Positions 31,701 to 46,700 of a stretch of DNA of 64,000 nt are shown here, in pieces. The number at the start of each line of letters is the position of its first letter. Positions within the stretch are counted from its first letter, which is position 1. The notes under the pieces are model-generated. The model saw only the letters and a program-made list of their open reading frames with translations, did not search any database and was not told where the DNA came from. Origin of the DNA: Sedimentitalea xiamensis (lineage in GTDB: Bacteria; Pseudomonadota; Alphaproteobacteria; Rhodobacterales; Rhodobacteraceae); assembly GCF_030164465.1 (NCBI RefSeq), contig NZ_JASNJE010000002.1, positions 124,001 through 188,000 on the forward strand, given 5' to 3'. The position numbers and the translations under genes were made by a program.

Positions 31701-34700
31701 GACGTGGTGCCGATCGACCCGCCGTTGGCGTCGAGGTCAATGGTTCGGGCAATGACATTCGCAACCGTGGTGTCGTCGCCATTGGCATCGATGATCGACC
31801 CCTGGGTCGTTCTCAGGCTGACGGCATCGCTGGTGCTGACGATATAGGTCCGCAGGTCTCCGGCGATCTCGTCGATGAAGATGCCATCGGTCCGCCCGAC
31901 TGGCGCGGCATCATAGGCCCGGAGGACCCCGGTCGCATTGTCGGCATTGGCGACGTCGATTTCCAGGAAGTTGCCCGTTTCGCCGATCCCGCCTGCCAGA
32001 CCGCTGTCAAAGACCACCGGCGTCGTCACCTGGGTGGCCACGTCGCCCGGATTCGGATTGACGAAACCGGGGGCCGCGTTGTTCAGCGAGGCGGAGGAGG
32101 ACACCATGGTGATGTTCCGGCCCGACACGTCGGCCGCCGCGGTATTGTCGTCGTTGCTCGCATCGATGATCGACTTGGGCGAATAAAGAAGCACGTCCGA
32201 ACCGGTCGAACGGATCTCTTCCACCCGCATGTGATCGGTGATCTCCGTGACAGCGATATAGCCGTCGGTCACGACGGTGATGTCGCCGTCGTTGTAGTTG
32301 ACGCCCGGATTGTCGATTTCGGTCAGCGCCAGAACATTGATCAGCGGCTCGCCGGGCGTGGTGTTGGCGGCCTTGACGATGATGTCGCCATTTGCGCCCG
32401 ATGGCGTGTAGGTGCCCGCGCCCGCCTGAAGACCCGCGAGGATGCGGTCCTTGGACGCGCGTTCAAGGCCGCGGAAATCGTAGGTCGTCACCGCAATCGG
32501 ATTGCTGACCGGATCGTCGCCGAGGAAGCCTTCGATGGGACCGATATAGGCATTGCTGCCCGAATCCGGTTCAAAGAAGAATTCGAAATGGTTGGTTGGA
32601 TCGGGGTTGACCGGCGCCGTCGCCGACGGGTTGTCGTCCCACTCGACGGTGATGCCAACGCGCCCGGCGGTGCTGGTCTGGTGCAGGCTTTGCTGCAACA
32701 GGATATCGACCGTGTTCCCCGCGGCGATGCGGTCCACGTTGACGATATATTCCCCTGCGAGAACACCCTCGCGCTTCAGGGCCCGCAGATCCAGGTCGAT
32801 GTTGTCGTCGGCGTCGATGGTGATCGCTTCGACCGTGGTCAGCGAATGGCTGTTCGACAGGTTTCCGCTCGGAACCAGGTCGATGGCCGTGCCATCCGGC
32901 GTCAGCGACAGTTGCAGGCCGTCATCTGTGACCTGCACGTAGTAGTAGGCGTTGTTGGTCAGACCGATGGTCGGAGTGCTCGAGCTGTACTGGACCAGCT
33001 GACCATCGACGAACTTGCTGCTTTGCCCAGCGAATATCGTGTTGCTCAGCCCGCTCACCTGGCTGGTCGCAAAGGACAGGCTGTCCGGCAGGCCGGCGAC
33101 GCTCACGAGATCGACGTTCAGGCGTTCGGAGTTCGATCCGACGTCGTTGGCGGCCTCGACGTTCAGGATATTCGTGATGATCAGCGCTTCCCTGCCGTCG
33201 GGCGACGTCGCGCCGCGATCCTTGCCGGACAGGATCGACCCCTTGCCGCCGCCACCGGTATTGATGATCGAGGTGGTGCCGATCGGGTTGTTGATCGTGC
33301 CGTCGATGATGACGTTGCTGTCGCCGGTGTTGATGATCTCGATCAGCGTCGGGGCGACTTCGGCATTGATCGTGAAGGTCAGCGGCGCGGTGCGGACCGG
33401 GTTCAGCCAGACAAGGGGTTTCTCGCCCGATTGCACGTCGATGTTGTTGATCTCGATGTCGCGATCGGACGCATTGGTGATCCGGACCCGCTCCAGGGTT
33501 TCGCGGAAGGTCCAGACGCCGTTGGAACCATCCATGCGGGCGGAATCGAAGGCGACATCCCCCGGACCGGGGTTGCCGATGTCATTGACGACGATCAGGT
33601 CGCTCTTGATCTGGCCGGAATCGAGCGTCGCATCCGTGCCCAGCGCGGTATCGTCAACGGTGACATTGATCGCCTTCTGGATATAACCGCGGCTATCGAT
33701 GACCAGGTCGCGGATCACGTCCAGTTCCGGCGAACGGCCCGACAGGATCGTCACATCGCTGTCGAAATCGATATCTTCATCGAAATCGGATGCGGTATCT
33801 CCATGTTCGTCGGAACCGCCTGCGGCCAGCGACCGCTTCGAGTGGCGGGCGTTGTTGACGACCTCGAAATGGTTGCCGTTTGCGGTGGACACATAGAACG
33901 CCAGACGGAACTTGTTGTTGTCGAACTGGGCCAGTTCGGTGAATTCACCATCCGGGTTGGCCACGCCCGGCGTAGCCAGTTCGATGCGCGGTCCGGCAGT
34001 GACGTGGGCGTCATCGACACCTGTGACCAGACCGCGCAGATCCTGCTGAACCGTCGTGTCCGAACTGACATAGCCAAACAGGCCCGACGACCGCGAATAG
34101 GCCGAAGCCTTGGTTCTCACGTCGTCGAAGGACGTGATGAAATCGACCCCTCGGTAGCCGGTGACATCGGCATCCGCCTTCACGGTGACGACGTTGTGCG
34201 CCTGGTATTTGGCAACCGAATCCGCCGTGCCTTCGGAATAGAAACCGCCGCCGCGCGCATCGGAGTCGGCCCGGATGTTCGTGGACCAGTTCGCGTTGCT
34301 TGTCGGATCGCCGACGGTGGCGGTCAGGATCACTTCCTGGGCTTCGAGCTTGGCGTCCTCGCCGATCATCACATCGGCCCGTGCGCTGTCGGTCACGAAC
34401 TCGGAATAGCCTTCGCCGTCACCGCCGAAACCGTTGCCGCGCGCTGTCGAGGTCGACTTGCCGCGCACGGCGCCAGAAGCTGCCAGCTTGGCCAGGTTGC
34501 CGACCAGGACCACCGCGTCATCACCGATCGCCGCATCGACGTTGTAATCCAGATTGATCCGGCTGTCCGCATCCGCCACGCCAACGAACCCACCGGTCTT
34601 GGAGGTCGCGGAACTGTCGGAATTCGCATCGGCGGCGGCGCTGATCCGCAGATCCCTGCCTGCGATCACCTGCGTATCGGCCCCGATCGTGGCGGCGCTG

Positions 34701-37700
34701 GTCAGGACCGTGTTGGTGCGGGAATCGACATTGCCGACCGCCACGAGCCCGCCCGAGCCGTTGGTGGTGCTGACGGTCTGGTGCACGTCCGCCAGGCTGT
34801 TGATCGTCACATCCAGCCCCGCGCGCACCAGATCGGCGTTGATCGCGGCGGTCGCGGTCGAGTTGGAGGTCAGGTCGGCCCGGTTCTTCTTGACGCCGAT
34901 GATCGACCCGCTCGACCCCTTCGCCGTCGCCGACGAAATGCCGTCGCCGGACTGCGGCGCGAACAGGCTGAGCGGCACCCCGCCCGGCCCGAGCAGCGTT
35001 CCGCCGCTGGCAAAGCTCGTCAGGTCGATCCTGAGATCATGGGTTCCGGCCCCGGCGCTGATGTCTTCCGCGATGGCGCCAAGGCGGTGATTGGAAACCC
35101 CCGCCGCATTCGCCACGAGGTCGAGCCGCGCGCCGCCCGGTGTCAGGGACAGCCCGAACTCGGTGCTGCTGACGTAGTCGACGTAATAGGTCTGACCGTC
35201 GACCAGGTCGACAAGGCCACCATCCTGGTATTGCAGCGGCAGGTCGGCGAGCCGGATCAGCGAATGAATGTCCGAGTTGCCGGGATCGGTCGCGTTGCCC
35301 GGCTGGTCGTCGTTGCCACTGTTCAGGTCGTCGAACGGGAAGCCCTTGTTCGGCGTCAGCGAAATGATTTCCGTGTCGAACGTGTCGGAATCCGGGTTCA
35401 GCGCCTGAACGATGGCCCCGGAATGCGGACCGGCGGCCAGGCCGCCATCGGTTCGGCTCAACCGGATCGTGTCGCCGCTGATGTTGTCGATCGTCGCCGT
35501 TCCACCCAAGGGCAGGCCGAACAGTTCAATGGTCTGCCCGACGGTGAAATCGGAGACACCGGCCCAGGTTCCGCTGCCCAGCTCCAGCGTCACATAGTCT
35601 GTCGAGCTGACCGTTTCATAGCCGACCGTCATCGACTGTTCGACCCGGTTGAAATAGCTCAGATTGCCGGACAGCACGATCACATCGTCCGAAATGGTGC
35701 TGATCGTGTAGGTTCCGTTGTTCCCGTTGCTGCCGGATATGATGATATCTTCGCCGGCCTTGAACCCGTCGTCGATCCAGCTTCCGCCATCGTCGCGGAT
35801 GATCCGGTCCGACGACCCGTTGTTGTCGTAATAGACGCTGACATTCTCGGCAAAGGCGCGCTTCAGCGCGATGGTGCTGTCGTTGATCTTCACCACGCGA
35901 TAGAGCGTGTTGTCGTCAAGACCGCCGATCGGCGTTGCGCCCGGATCGGTGTATCCCGGCAGATCGTTGCCGTCATCGTCAATCGGATTCGTGGAATCGT
36001 CCACGAATTCAACGCGGTAAAGGACGATGTCATTGTCCTGCAAACCATGGTTGAACGGCTTGCCCTCGTTGGTCGACCCGTCGTTGATCGAGAAGCGGAT
36101 ATAGTCGTTATCCACCGTCGTCAGATCCAGGTAGCCGCCGGAGATCGTGCCGCTTTGATCGACATCGACCTGACGTTCGGTGAAGATCAGGGCCTCCGGC
36201 GCCTCGTAGGTCACGGCCTGATTGTCGGTGAATCCGTGGCTGAAGCCAAAGATGGTGTTGTTCTCGGTCGCGGAGGCATTGCCGATATCGTCGACGCTGG
36301 ACGGAAGGAAGGATTTGTAGGCGCTTTCGGGATTGAGCGCGATGGCGAGGCTCGTGGTCAGCTTGATCGTCAGCGCGTCCACGACGATCACGTAGTACGG
36401 ATCGGGATTGCTGCTGTCCAGGCCCGGCAGATCCGCGCCCGCCGAACGGTAGATGACCTTGTCACCCGAACGGAATCCGTGCTCGGACTCAAAGGTGATT
36501 TCCTCGGTCAGCGGATTGACCGTCGCCCCGTCGAATTCGGCGCCGAACGCGATGTTGTTGTCGTCGATGACGATCACCGCATATTCGCGGTTGAAATTCT
36601 CCGTAGTCGGATTGCCGTTTGAATCGAGGATATCTTCGGTCACGAAGGCATCCAGACCGCCGATGACGCCGCCGTCGTCGACATATTCGACAAGCTGCCC
36701 GCTTTCGAGCCCGTGCGCCACGACGTTGAGCGTATCGTCACCCGTGCTGATGCCATCGATCTCGAACGTGGGAACCACGCCCGTGCCCGGTGTCGCCGAC
36801 GCGTCGAGCGCGACGGACCCTTCGGCATCGACAACGGCGCCGCTGTCGATAGTGGCCGAAACCACCGGTTCCAGACGTGCCACGGCGAAGGAACCGCCGA
36901 CATCGACGCCCCCGCCCGAGGTGCCCTTCACGAACGCGTCGGCCTGCGGCTTGGCGCCGGCAGTGATCGAGATATCGCCGGAGCCGCCATTGTCGTCCGT
37001 CACGAGGATCGCGCTGTTGCCCGCGATATACCCGCTCGCCGCGACATAGGTGGAATCGAAGGTGAAATCGCTGTCATCGTCGCTCAGCGGATCCCAGTTG
37101 CTGCTGTTCTCCCTGGAATTGGCATAGGCCACGGCGCTGTTGGACGAGGCCGAAACCAGCCCGCCCGCCGCCGCGACTGTCTTTGCGTTGGCCGTATCGC
37201 TGGTTGTCGCGACGATGCCGATGCCGCCAACCTGGATCTTCGGCGTGGCATAGGTCATCGACGACGCCTTGATCCCGGCCTTGGACGATCCGTTCGCCTC
37301 GGCATAGGTGTCGGCCTCGCCGGCGCTGACGATGATGCCGACATTCAGGCTTTCGACATCGGAATCCGCGTTGTTGACGCCTTTCGCGGAAATGGTCAAC
37401 GCCCCGTCCAGCGTCACCGTCGCATCGCCGCCCAGATAGCTGTCAAGCGTCGCCGACGCGATGGCGCGGGATTCAGTGAACTGGAATCCGAGCGCCGAAA
37501 TCTTGCCGGCTTCGCTGAAGGCCTTGGACTTGCGGGCCGCCGGAACTTCGAAATTGTGCTGCGCGTTGATATCCAGCGTCGCCCCGCCGATGGTCGCGCC
37601 GCTGCCCACGAAGGCGGTCAGCGCCGGCGAAACCACGCTGGTCACTTCCATCGAACCGACGCCGGCCAATGAACCGGCCTTGGCCGATCCGGACGCATCC

Positions 37701-40700
37701 GCATTGCCGTCCGAGACCGCGTTGACCTTGATGTCGCCCGATACGGTCGTCGTCGCGTCGTCGCCGATCGACGCCTCGATGGTGGGGGTCACTTCGGCAT
37801 AGGACACCGGGATCGTGATTTCGATCAGGCCACCACCCGCGGCTTCCGCTCTGGCCACCGCATCGGACACGGCAACGGCCTGCACGGTCACGTTCTGGCC
37901 ACCCGTGATGTCGCCGTTCATGTTTGCCTTGACGCTGCCGCGCGATTTGGCGTTGGCGATGGAGGCCCCGGCCGCCACCGCGCCGATCGAGAAGGCAAAG
38001 GCCTCGGCTCCGGTGTAGAACGCGCCATGCGCATCGACCAGAACGTCGCCCGCGCCGGTGTCGATGTCGCCAAAGGTCGTATCATCCGCATCCGCCGCAA
38101 CGATCGCTATGACATCGGTATTGTCCTCGGCGGTCGGCACCGACCCCTGCCCCGAGAACAATCCGCCACCGCCAGCACCGGTTTCGACAAACACGCCGCG
38201 GTTGCTGTCCTTGGTGATGCTGCCGTCATTCTGTCGCGTGTGGTTGTACAACGCGACCACGTCCAAGCCCTCGCTGTCGGATTTCAGGTTGTGGCCGACC
38301 CGCGCCCGGACGTCGGAGTTGAATATCGCCCGGCCCAGCGTGACACCCGCCGCGCCGACGCCGACAGTGACGCCGACGATATCCACATCGGCCTTGTGCG
38401 AGGCGCGCGACTGCACTTCGATCTGGCCATCCGAGTCGATGTCGACATTGTTGTCGATTTCGGCGTGAACCTTGGATTCATTGTCCACGAACACGAAGTT
38501 GAACGACCCGGCAAAGCCGCCCGCCGATCCCGCCGTCAGGTCGACATCGAAATCGATCGTGGAAAGCGCCTTGACGGATATATCGCCGACCTCGTGATCG
38601 ACAATGATCGGATCCTGTCCCGGCAAGCCCGGCAGTTGAGTCGACAATCCGATATCGACATTCTTGCCGATCCGGGCATGGGTTTCGATCGTGTTCGCAT
38701 TGTTGTCGTCGGCGCTGATCTTGCTGAACGCCACGCCAATCGCAGCCACGCCGACCTGGATGCCCACCGTGTTGGACTTGAAATCCTGATCCGTGACCGC
38801 GAGGACCGACAGACTCGATGCGTCACGAATGATCGAATTGTCGGAAACCTCGGCCAGCAGGGTGCTGTTGTCGTTGATCACCGTCACCGCACCGCCAAGC
38901 GCCGCGAGCCCGCCGGATCCGACAAAGGCGGTATAGTCGATATCCCGCTTGCCATAGCCGCCGACCGTAATGTCGCCCTGGGCACTGATCGTCCCGCCAA
39001 GCTTTGCCTGAACCTTGCTGGTGACGTTGAGCACGGTAACGGCTGCCCCGGCACTCGCCACCCCGACGGCGACCGCGCCGTCCAGAACCTTGACGGTGAT
39101 TTCCTCGGACGCATCGACATTCACGTCATCGCCGGCATTGACCGTCACGCCGCCCTCGACAATCGCGTTGACCCCGCGCTGCGGACCCGCCGCCGCCGCC
39201 GTAAGGGCGCTGTTCATGTCAGAGCCGGAGAAACTGTTGTCATCCTCGCCCAATGTGACCGCGAGGCCGTCCAGCGACTTTGCCGCGCGATCATCGGCCG
39301 AATTCGCCTCGACGTCGGGACTGGAACTGGAATCGTCCAGGCTCGTGAGACCGGTGTTGATGTCGTCCGACGTGCCGTCGACCTCGCCCTGGGTGACGGA
39401 GGATGCGTTGTTGGAATCGCTGTCGTCCTCCAGCGCGTTCTGAGACGTGTTGGCATTGCTGCCGTCCGTGTTCTCGTTCTCGGAATTGTCATAGACCGCG
39501 CTGAAGTTCTCGCCGATCGACCAGACGTTGATCGACGCGGCGAGACCCACGACACCGCCCGCCCCGGCGATGGTGAACCCTTCGAGCTTGCGCTTGGCCA
39601 GCGCATTGACGCTGAGATCGGTCTTTGTGTTGAGAACCGTTCCGGTCCCGATCGACGCATTCACGTCATTCTTCATGGTGCCGAAGCTGACCGCGCCGGC
39701 AATCCCGGCGATACCGACGCCGACGCTGCCCGCCGCGTCGATCAGGCTGACATCGTTGGATGCGCCCACATAGACGCCCTGATCCTGGGTGTCCGCCGTC
39801 AGTGCGTTGCGGGTGTTGATCATGGCGTTCTCGCCGATGCGCGCGGTGGCATCGCTGTCGATCAGACTGACCGTCACCGCGCCGGCAACGCCGGCATAGA
39901 TGCCGCCCGCGGCGGCGACGCCGATGTTCAGCAGGCTTTCGGTGCTGTCCGCCTGAACCACGAGACCGTGCGCCGTGCCGCGATTGAAACTGCCGTCATT
40001 CTGGTCCAGCCCGTCCAGAAGAACGTCATCCACGCCGTTGTCGCCGTTGCCGCCCGCGTCGATCTTGGCGTAATCGCCGATCTCGGCGGTCGTGTCCTTG
40101 TCAAACAGCATCACGCCGACACCCGCGCCGACCCCGCCTCCGCCGATGCCGACCGCCACCGCGCCCGACACCATCAGCATGGAACTGTCATCCTGCGCCT
40201 GAACGACGACATCGCCGCCGGCCTGGATGTCGGTGATATCGCTCGCCGAGCTGAAGATCTTGGCCGAGGTCACATCCGTGAGCTTGACGACGCTGACGCC
40301 GCCACCGACCGCGCCGGTGCCGCTGAGCGCGACACCGAAGGATACCACGACGAAATCCGCCTGCGACTTGGCGCGCACGACGACGTCATCGGACGCGTCG
40401 ATGGTCGATCCCGCGCCGATCCAGGCCTTGGTGTTGAGATCCACGACCGACACATCGACGCCCGGCGAAGCCGCCGCGGTGCCGGCGAATGCCGCGCCGA
40501 CGCCGACGCCGACATGGTTGAAATCCGACGCCGCGCCGACAATGACGGACTGTGCCCCCGTCGGCGTCCCCGCATGCTGGTTGATCGACGCCCCCGCGCC
40601 GACAAAGCTTGACGTGTCCGAATTGATGACATTCACGGCGGCCCCGACCGCGACGCCCACCGTGCCGCTGCCGGCACCGCTGATCGCGAAGGCTTCGATG

Positions 40701-43700
40701 TCATCCTTGGCGCTGGCCGTCACCGCGACGCCCTGGAAATTAGCGTTGGTCGCGGCACCGCTGACCCGCTTCTTCGTCAGCCCGTCGGCGCTGTTGGCGC
40801 CGGCATCGTCGGTGCCATCGCCATCGTAGTCGCTCTGTACCTGCCCCGTCACATCCGAATTCTGGCCTGTCCCGACTTCCAGATCGTCCTTTTTCGGCGC
40901 ATTCGACCGCAAGGCGTCCTTGGTCGGCGCGGAGGCGGCGCTGGCCTCGAACGCAGTGCTGTCCATGGACGCGTCTTCGGTTTCGTAATGCGCTGTGTAT
41001 TTGCCGGTGCGCGCCAGGAGTGCCTTGGTGCCGAGGCCGGTGACGCTGGAGTCTGCCCCGATGAAGGATTCCGTCACCTTGTTGACGACCGCGACACCGG
41101 CGGCAATGCCGACACCGGCGCTGCCGCCGATCGAGATGCCGCCGACGATCAGGTCGAGTTCCGTCTCGTCGACAGCTTCCACCCGGACCGATCCGTTCGC
41201 ATGGATATCCGCCCCGGCGAGCGCGTCGTCGTAATCGTTGGGATCGTCATACAGCCGCGGGTCGTCGCCGATGAACGCCCGGGTCGTCAGGGTCAGGATG
41301 AACACATCCGCGGTCAGGTTGACCGAGGCGCTGGTGGAGGCCGACGCCGATGCCGAGACCGTGGAGATATCCTCGGTGCTCACCGCATCGACGGTGACGT
41401 TGCCGTCCACATCCGCCTCGACATCGTTGTCGATGAAGGCGGTGGTCGTCTTGGTCAGCGTGTGCACGTTCACGCCCGCCCCCACGCCCGCGCTGCCGGC
41501 CGAGGCCGCGACGGAACCGGCGATGGCCAGCATGTCCGTCACATCGGAGGCTTTCACCGCCACGTCCGGATCTTCGTCCGGATCCTGCGCCACTATGGTC
41601 GTGCCGCGGCCGATGGAGGCTTCGGTCGTCTCGGTCAGGACCGAAACGACGACGGAGCCGCCGACCGCCGCGCTGCCGGTGGATACGCCGGCCGCCGCCG
41701 CGATCAACGTGATGTCATCGCGCGACGCGGCGTTCACCTTCAGGCCGACGTTACCGCCGGTGATCAGCTTGGCATTGCCTTCGATGACAGCCCTCACGGT
41801 ATCCTCGTGAACCAGCGTGGTGCTGGACACGCCCGCGCCCGCGCCGCCGAGGCTGAAGGCCACGCCGCCCGCGAGCATGAAGACATCGGCATCGCTTTCG
41901 GCAAGCACCGATACGTTGCCGCCGGCATCCAGAACAGTGTTGTTCGCGGCGAGGCTTCCGCCATTTCGCACGATGGCCTGGGTGTCGGTGAAGAACACGA
42001 CGACCCCGATCGAGGCCGCCACCGCCGTCGCGCCGCCGCTGGCGCCGAAGGTCGCCGCGATTGACGTGACCGTGTCGTCGCTATCGGCCTTCACGATGAT
42101 ATTGCCGGACCCGGCGATCAGGTCGGCACGCGCGCCGACTTCGGCCAGCGTGTCGCGGGTGATGACGTTTACATCAAGACCGATCCCTACACCGCTGTTC
42201 CCAAGCGAAATTCCAAGTCCGCCCGCGCCGGTGAATATCTCGACCACATCAATGGCGCTGACGGTCACCGCATCTGCGGCGTCAAGCGTGGCATTGAACC
42301 CGATGGTCGCTTCCGTTTCCATCAGCACGACATTGACGTTGACCGATCCGCCCACCGCGGTGCCGCTGTTGCCCGCAGCCACGCCCGAGGCAAAGCTGGT
42401 GAATGGCAGGTTCACCGAGGTCAGCAGATCATCCGCATCCGTGCCTGAATCGCTGCCATCGTCCAGAAGCTGCAAGGTGTCCGATTTCGGAACCAGGGTC
42501 GCGTTGGAGGTGACGGACACGGACCCGCCGCCATTCGCGGTCAGGGAGGCGTTGCTCCCGATACGCGCTTTGGTGTCGAAGTTATTGAAAATATTGACAG
42601 CTATGGCCAGGCCGACGCCGGTTCCGCCCTTGAAGCTGAGTGCTGCGCCTCCGGCCAGGTTCTGCACCTCGTTGTAGGATTCCGCCTTGACGATCACGTC
42701 GCCCGAGGACCCTGTGAGCGCCGCGCCGTTGCCGACTCCCACGTCCGACTGGATATCGACATAGTTGACCGCGATACCACCCGCGATCGCGTTGTTGCCG
42801 GTGGCCGCACCCGCGAGCGCCTGCACCTGGAATGTATTCGGATCGTTGACATCCGGTGTGACCGCGCGCACTTCGACGCTGCTGCCCGACAGAACGACGC
42901 CGGTGTTCTCGATCACCACCTCGTTCTTCAAATCCGCGATGTTCACGCCGATGGCCGCCGAAACCGCGTTGGAATTGTTGGTCGCGACGGCCTTGGAATT
43001 GGCGATGGCGCGCGTGTCCACGGCCATATCCGCCGCGACCGTGACAGCGCCGGTTCCCGTCATCGAAACGCCGCTTTCGATGGTCGCCGTATTGTCGAGA
43101 TCCAGGTAATTCACGACAACCGATGCCGCGACCTTCGTGCCGCCCTGGCCGCCTGTCGCCTTGCCGGACTGAGCCGTCGAGTTGCTGTCGGCCTGGTCCA
43201 GCGACCCGTCGGTGACGTTGGCGTCTCCGTTCGCGGTGGGCGTCGCCGAGCCGCCGGATTGATCCTTGGCGAAGTTCGAGTTTTCGGTGGTTTCCTGATC
43301 CGAAGTACCCCCGCTGCTGGACTGGCCTTCCGCACCCGCCAACGCCTCGGACGTCACGTTGACGTCGGACTCCGCGACGAGCATGACCGTGCCGGCGCCG
43401 GACACGTCGCGCCCCGCGAGAGCGTCCGTATCGACTTGCACGATATTCAGCGCCAGCGAAATGCCGATGCCGGTCTTGCCGCCGGACACCACCCCATCCG
43501 CCGTTGTCGTGACGGTGCCGTCATGTTCCGCCTTGACGCGAAAATCGCCGCCGCCGAGCCCGATCGCGCCATCGCCAACGGCCTGGCTACCGGTTGCGGC
43601 TTCCGTGTCGTTCTCGACATAGGCCACCGCCACTGCGCCGCCGACATTGGTCGCGGCAGAACCCTGCGAACCCGCCTTGGCGTCCGTGGTCACGGTGTCG

Positions 43701-46700
43701 TCGCTCTTGGCGTCGATGGCGAAGCCGTCGGTCGTTCCGGTTACCGACGCAGCGTCTTCGAAACGGGCGACCGTATCGTTCAGGGAAATCCCGAGCGCGA
43801 TCGAGATGCCGGCGCTGAATCCGCCACTGGTTCCGGATTTCTTCTTGGCCTGCGACGTGCCTTCGGCCTTGGTCGTGTTCTCGGTATTGCTCGCGGCGTC
43901 CAGATCGACAGTCCCGCCGTTCAGCGTCAGGTCGGCATCGGCGCCGGCCACCATGTCCTGATCGGCGCCAAAGATCGCCTCGGTCTTCGTGTCCGCGAAA
44001 CTGAGAGCGAAGGAACCGGCGACCCCCGTGCTGCCGCTGGACGCGCCGGACTTGGCCTCCGCCAGGTAGCTGTGTTTGTCGTCGCCCTGAAGCGATCGCA
44101 TGGTCGAGGCCAGGGTCAGCCCGTCGGCCGTGATGATGCTGTCTTCACCGATGATTGCCCGGTTCGACATATGGGCGACGTTGACGGAAACCGCGATCCC
44201 AACGGCGGTGCCGCCGGCTTCGGACTTGGCGCTGCCGTCGGCCTTTGTGGTCGCCGTCTGGTTGGCGCTGGTCGTAACCGAAACGATGCCGGTTCCGGCA
44301 TCATTCGCGTCATTGTCCGCAATGACCGTCAGCCCGTCCGCGATAGATGCAGAGGCCGTCAGATTGGCGACATTCACGCCGATGGCCGCGGCGACCGACA
44401 CGGAATTTCCGTTCTTGTTGGCGCTCTTGGAACCGGTGAGGGTCTTGTCGCCCGTCGATGCGTTGGATTTGCTCTGGCCGACCGCCGTGGCGTCGTCCTT
44501 CTGCTGATCCGCCTGGGTGTTGGAGGTCTTTGTCTTGTCCGCGCCATCGGCAGAGGCAAAGACTTCCATGGTCGAAGAACCGTCCGCATCCGCATCAATC
44601 TTGACCGCGCCGTCCGCCGTGACGTTCCGCTCCAGCGACACGCTGCCCACGTCTTCGACATAAGCGACGCCGACGGTGAAACCGACCGCCGTTCCGGACC
44701 CCTGAACCCGGCTGTCCGCCTTCGCGACGCTCTTGCCCGAATGGTCGGCGGATGCGTCCAGCGTCCCGCCGATCGTCAGAGTCCCGCCGGTCCCGATGCG
44801 GGCGCGGGTCTCGCGGTTGACGACCGCGACGACAAGCGATCCCGCCCCTGTCGTGCCGCCGCCGGTCGCGCCGGATTTCGCGATGGTCTGCGTTTCGTGA
44901 TCACCGAGCGCATCCAGCGTCAGATCGTTCGCGCCGGTCAGGATCGCGCCGTCGGCCAGTTCGGCCTCCGTATGCGTGTCTTCGACATTGATCGTGATCG
45001 ACACTCCGACGCCCGTGGTGTTCGCGCCGCTGCTGGTCGCTCCTGCGGCGACGGCGTCGGTCACGGCATCCGCAGTATCTGCGGCGCCATCGCGCGTTGG
45101 CGCAGCGGACTTGGATTCCGCATCCAGCAGAACGTCGCCATCGCCGGTGATATCCGTGTCAGACCCCGTCTCGAGCGCTGCCCGCGTGTCCAGGTCGGTG
45201 ATCGACAACGCGAAGGATCCCGCGACGCCGGTGTCGGCAGTGCCGGACACGCCCGACAGCGCCGACGCGCCCGAACCGTGGGTGGTGTCGCCGCTCACAT
45301 CGCGCATCTTGGCCGACAGGGTGATCCCGTCGCCGCCAAGGTTCAGGTCGGCCCCGGTGGCGACGGTCGCCGTGTTGGTCATTGCCCCGACATTGATCGC
45401 GACCGCGATCCCGACACCGGTCCCGTTGCCCGCCGACGCGGTGCCGTCGGCGACGGCGTCGGCCTCCATGTTGTTGGTGGACTCGAGCGTCACGCCGGTC
45501 GCGTCGATGGTGACGTCTTCGACCTCGGTGACGGCCGTGGCGCTGGTGACATTCAGCGACAGCGCCGCCGCGACGCTGACGTTTCCGCCGCCGCTGCCGG
45601 TCGCCGTCGTATCCTTGCCGCCCTTCTTGCTGTTCAGATTGGTGCCGCTCTTGGTGCCGGCAAAGTTTTCCTGGTCGCCTGCCTGCGAATCCGCGTTCTT
45701 GCCGTCCTTGTCGGCCTCTTCTCCCTCGGCTGTCGCCACGGACTGGGCGACGGAAGAACCGGCATTGTCCGCCTTCAGCGTGACGGTGCCGCCGCTGTCG
45801 AGGTCGCGCCGCGCCTTGGACGTTGCCCGGTTGTCCACGAAAGCCAGGGCGATCCCCGCGCCGATCGCCGTCGCCCCGCCCGACACGTCGCCCCCTGCGA
45901 GCGTCAGGCTGCTGCCGGTATTGTCGGCAGCGGAAGAGATATTGCCCGTCGTAACCAGCTTGCCGCTGGTTCCGAGGTCGGCCGTGGTGGTGTTTTCGAC
46001 GATGGCCACGGCAATCGCGCCGCCGACGGTCGTGCCGTTGCCGGACCCCGATCCGCTGGTCCCGGCCTTGGCCGTGGTCGCGTCGGTGTGGTTGCCCGTC
46101 GCCATGAGCGACAGCACCGCAAGACCCGATTCCGCGGCCCCGGCATAGTCGGCATCGTCAAGCGCATCTCCGACGATTTCCGCGCGCGTGGTGTTGACGC
46201 CCTTGTACAGAACGAAGGCCGCGCCGATCCCGAGACTGGCGGACCCGCCCATGGTGTCTTCGTTCGGTGTCGCGCTCGACGTGACGTTGGTCGTACTGCT
46301 GGCGACCAGCGACAGGTTCGCACCGTTGAACTCGATCAGGGCACCGTCCAGAACCAGCGATTCCACGTCGGTCGTGACGAAATGCAGGATCAGGGTCCCG
46401 GCGATGCTGGTCTTGCTCGGATTTCCGGCCCCGGACACTGTGGTGATGCTGTAGCCGCCGGAACCATCCAGTGTCGCGGTCGCGGTCACTCTGGACGTGT
46501 TGTAGGACGTGGTGCCGCCGAGATGGGTTGAAACATCGGCATCGACGACGCCGATCCCCACCGCAATGCCGACACCGGTCGCGGTTTCGCCGGTATTGAT
46601 GCCGCTGGCCGACGCCGTGATCGTATCGGTCTGCAAAGCGGTCAGGCTGACGCTGCCCGCCCCCTGGGTGGAAATTCCACCCCCGGTATCGACCAGGACA

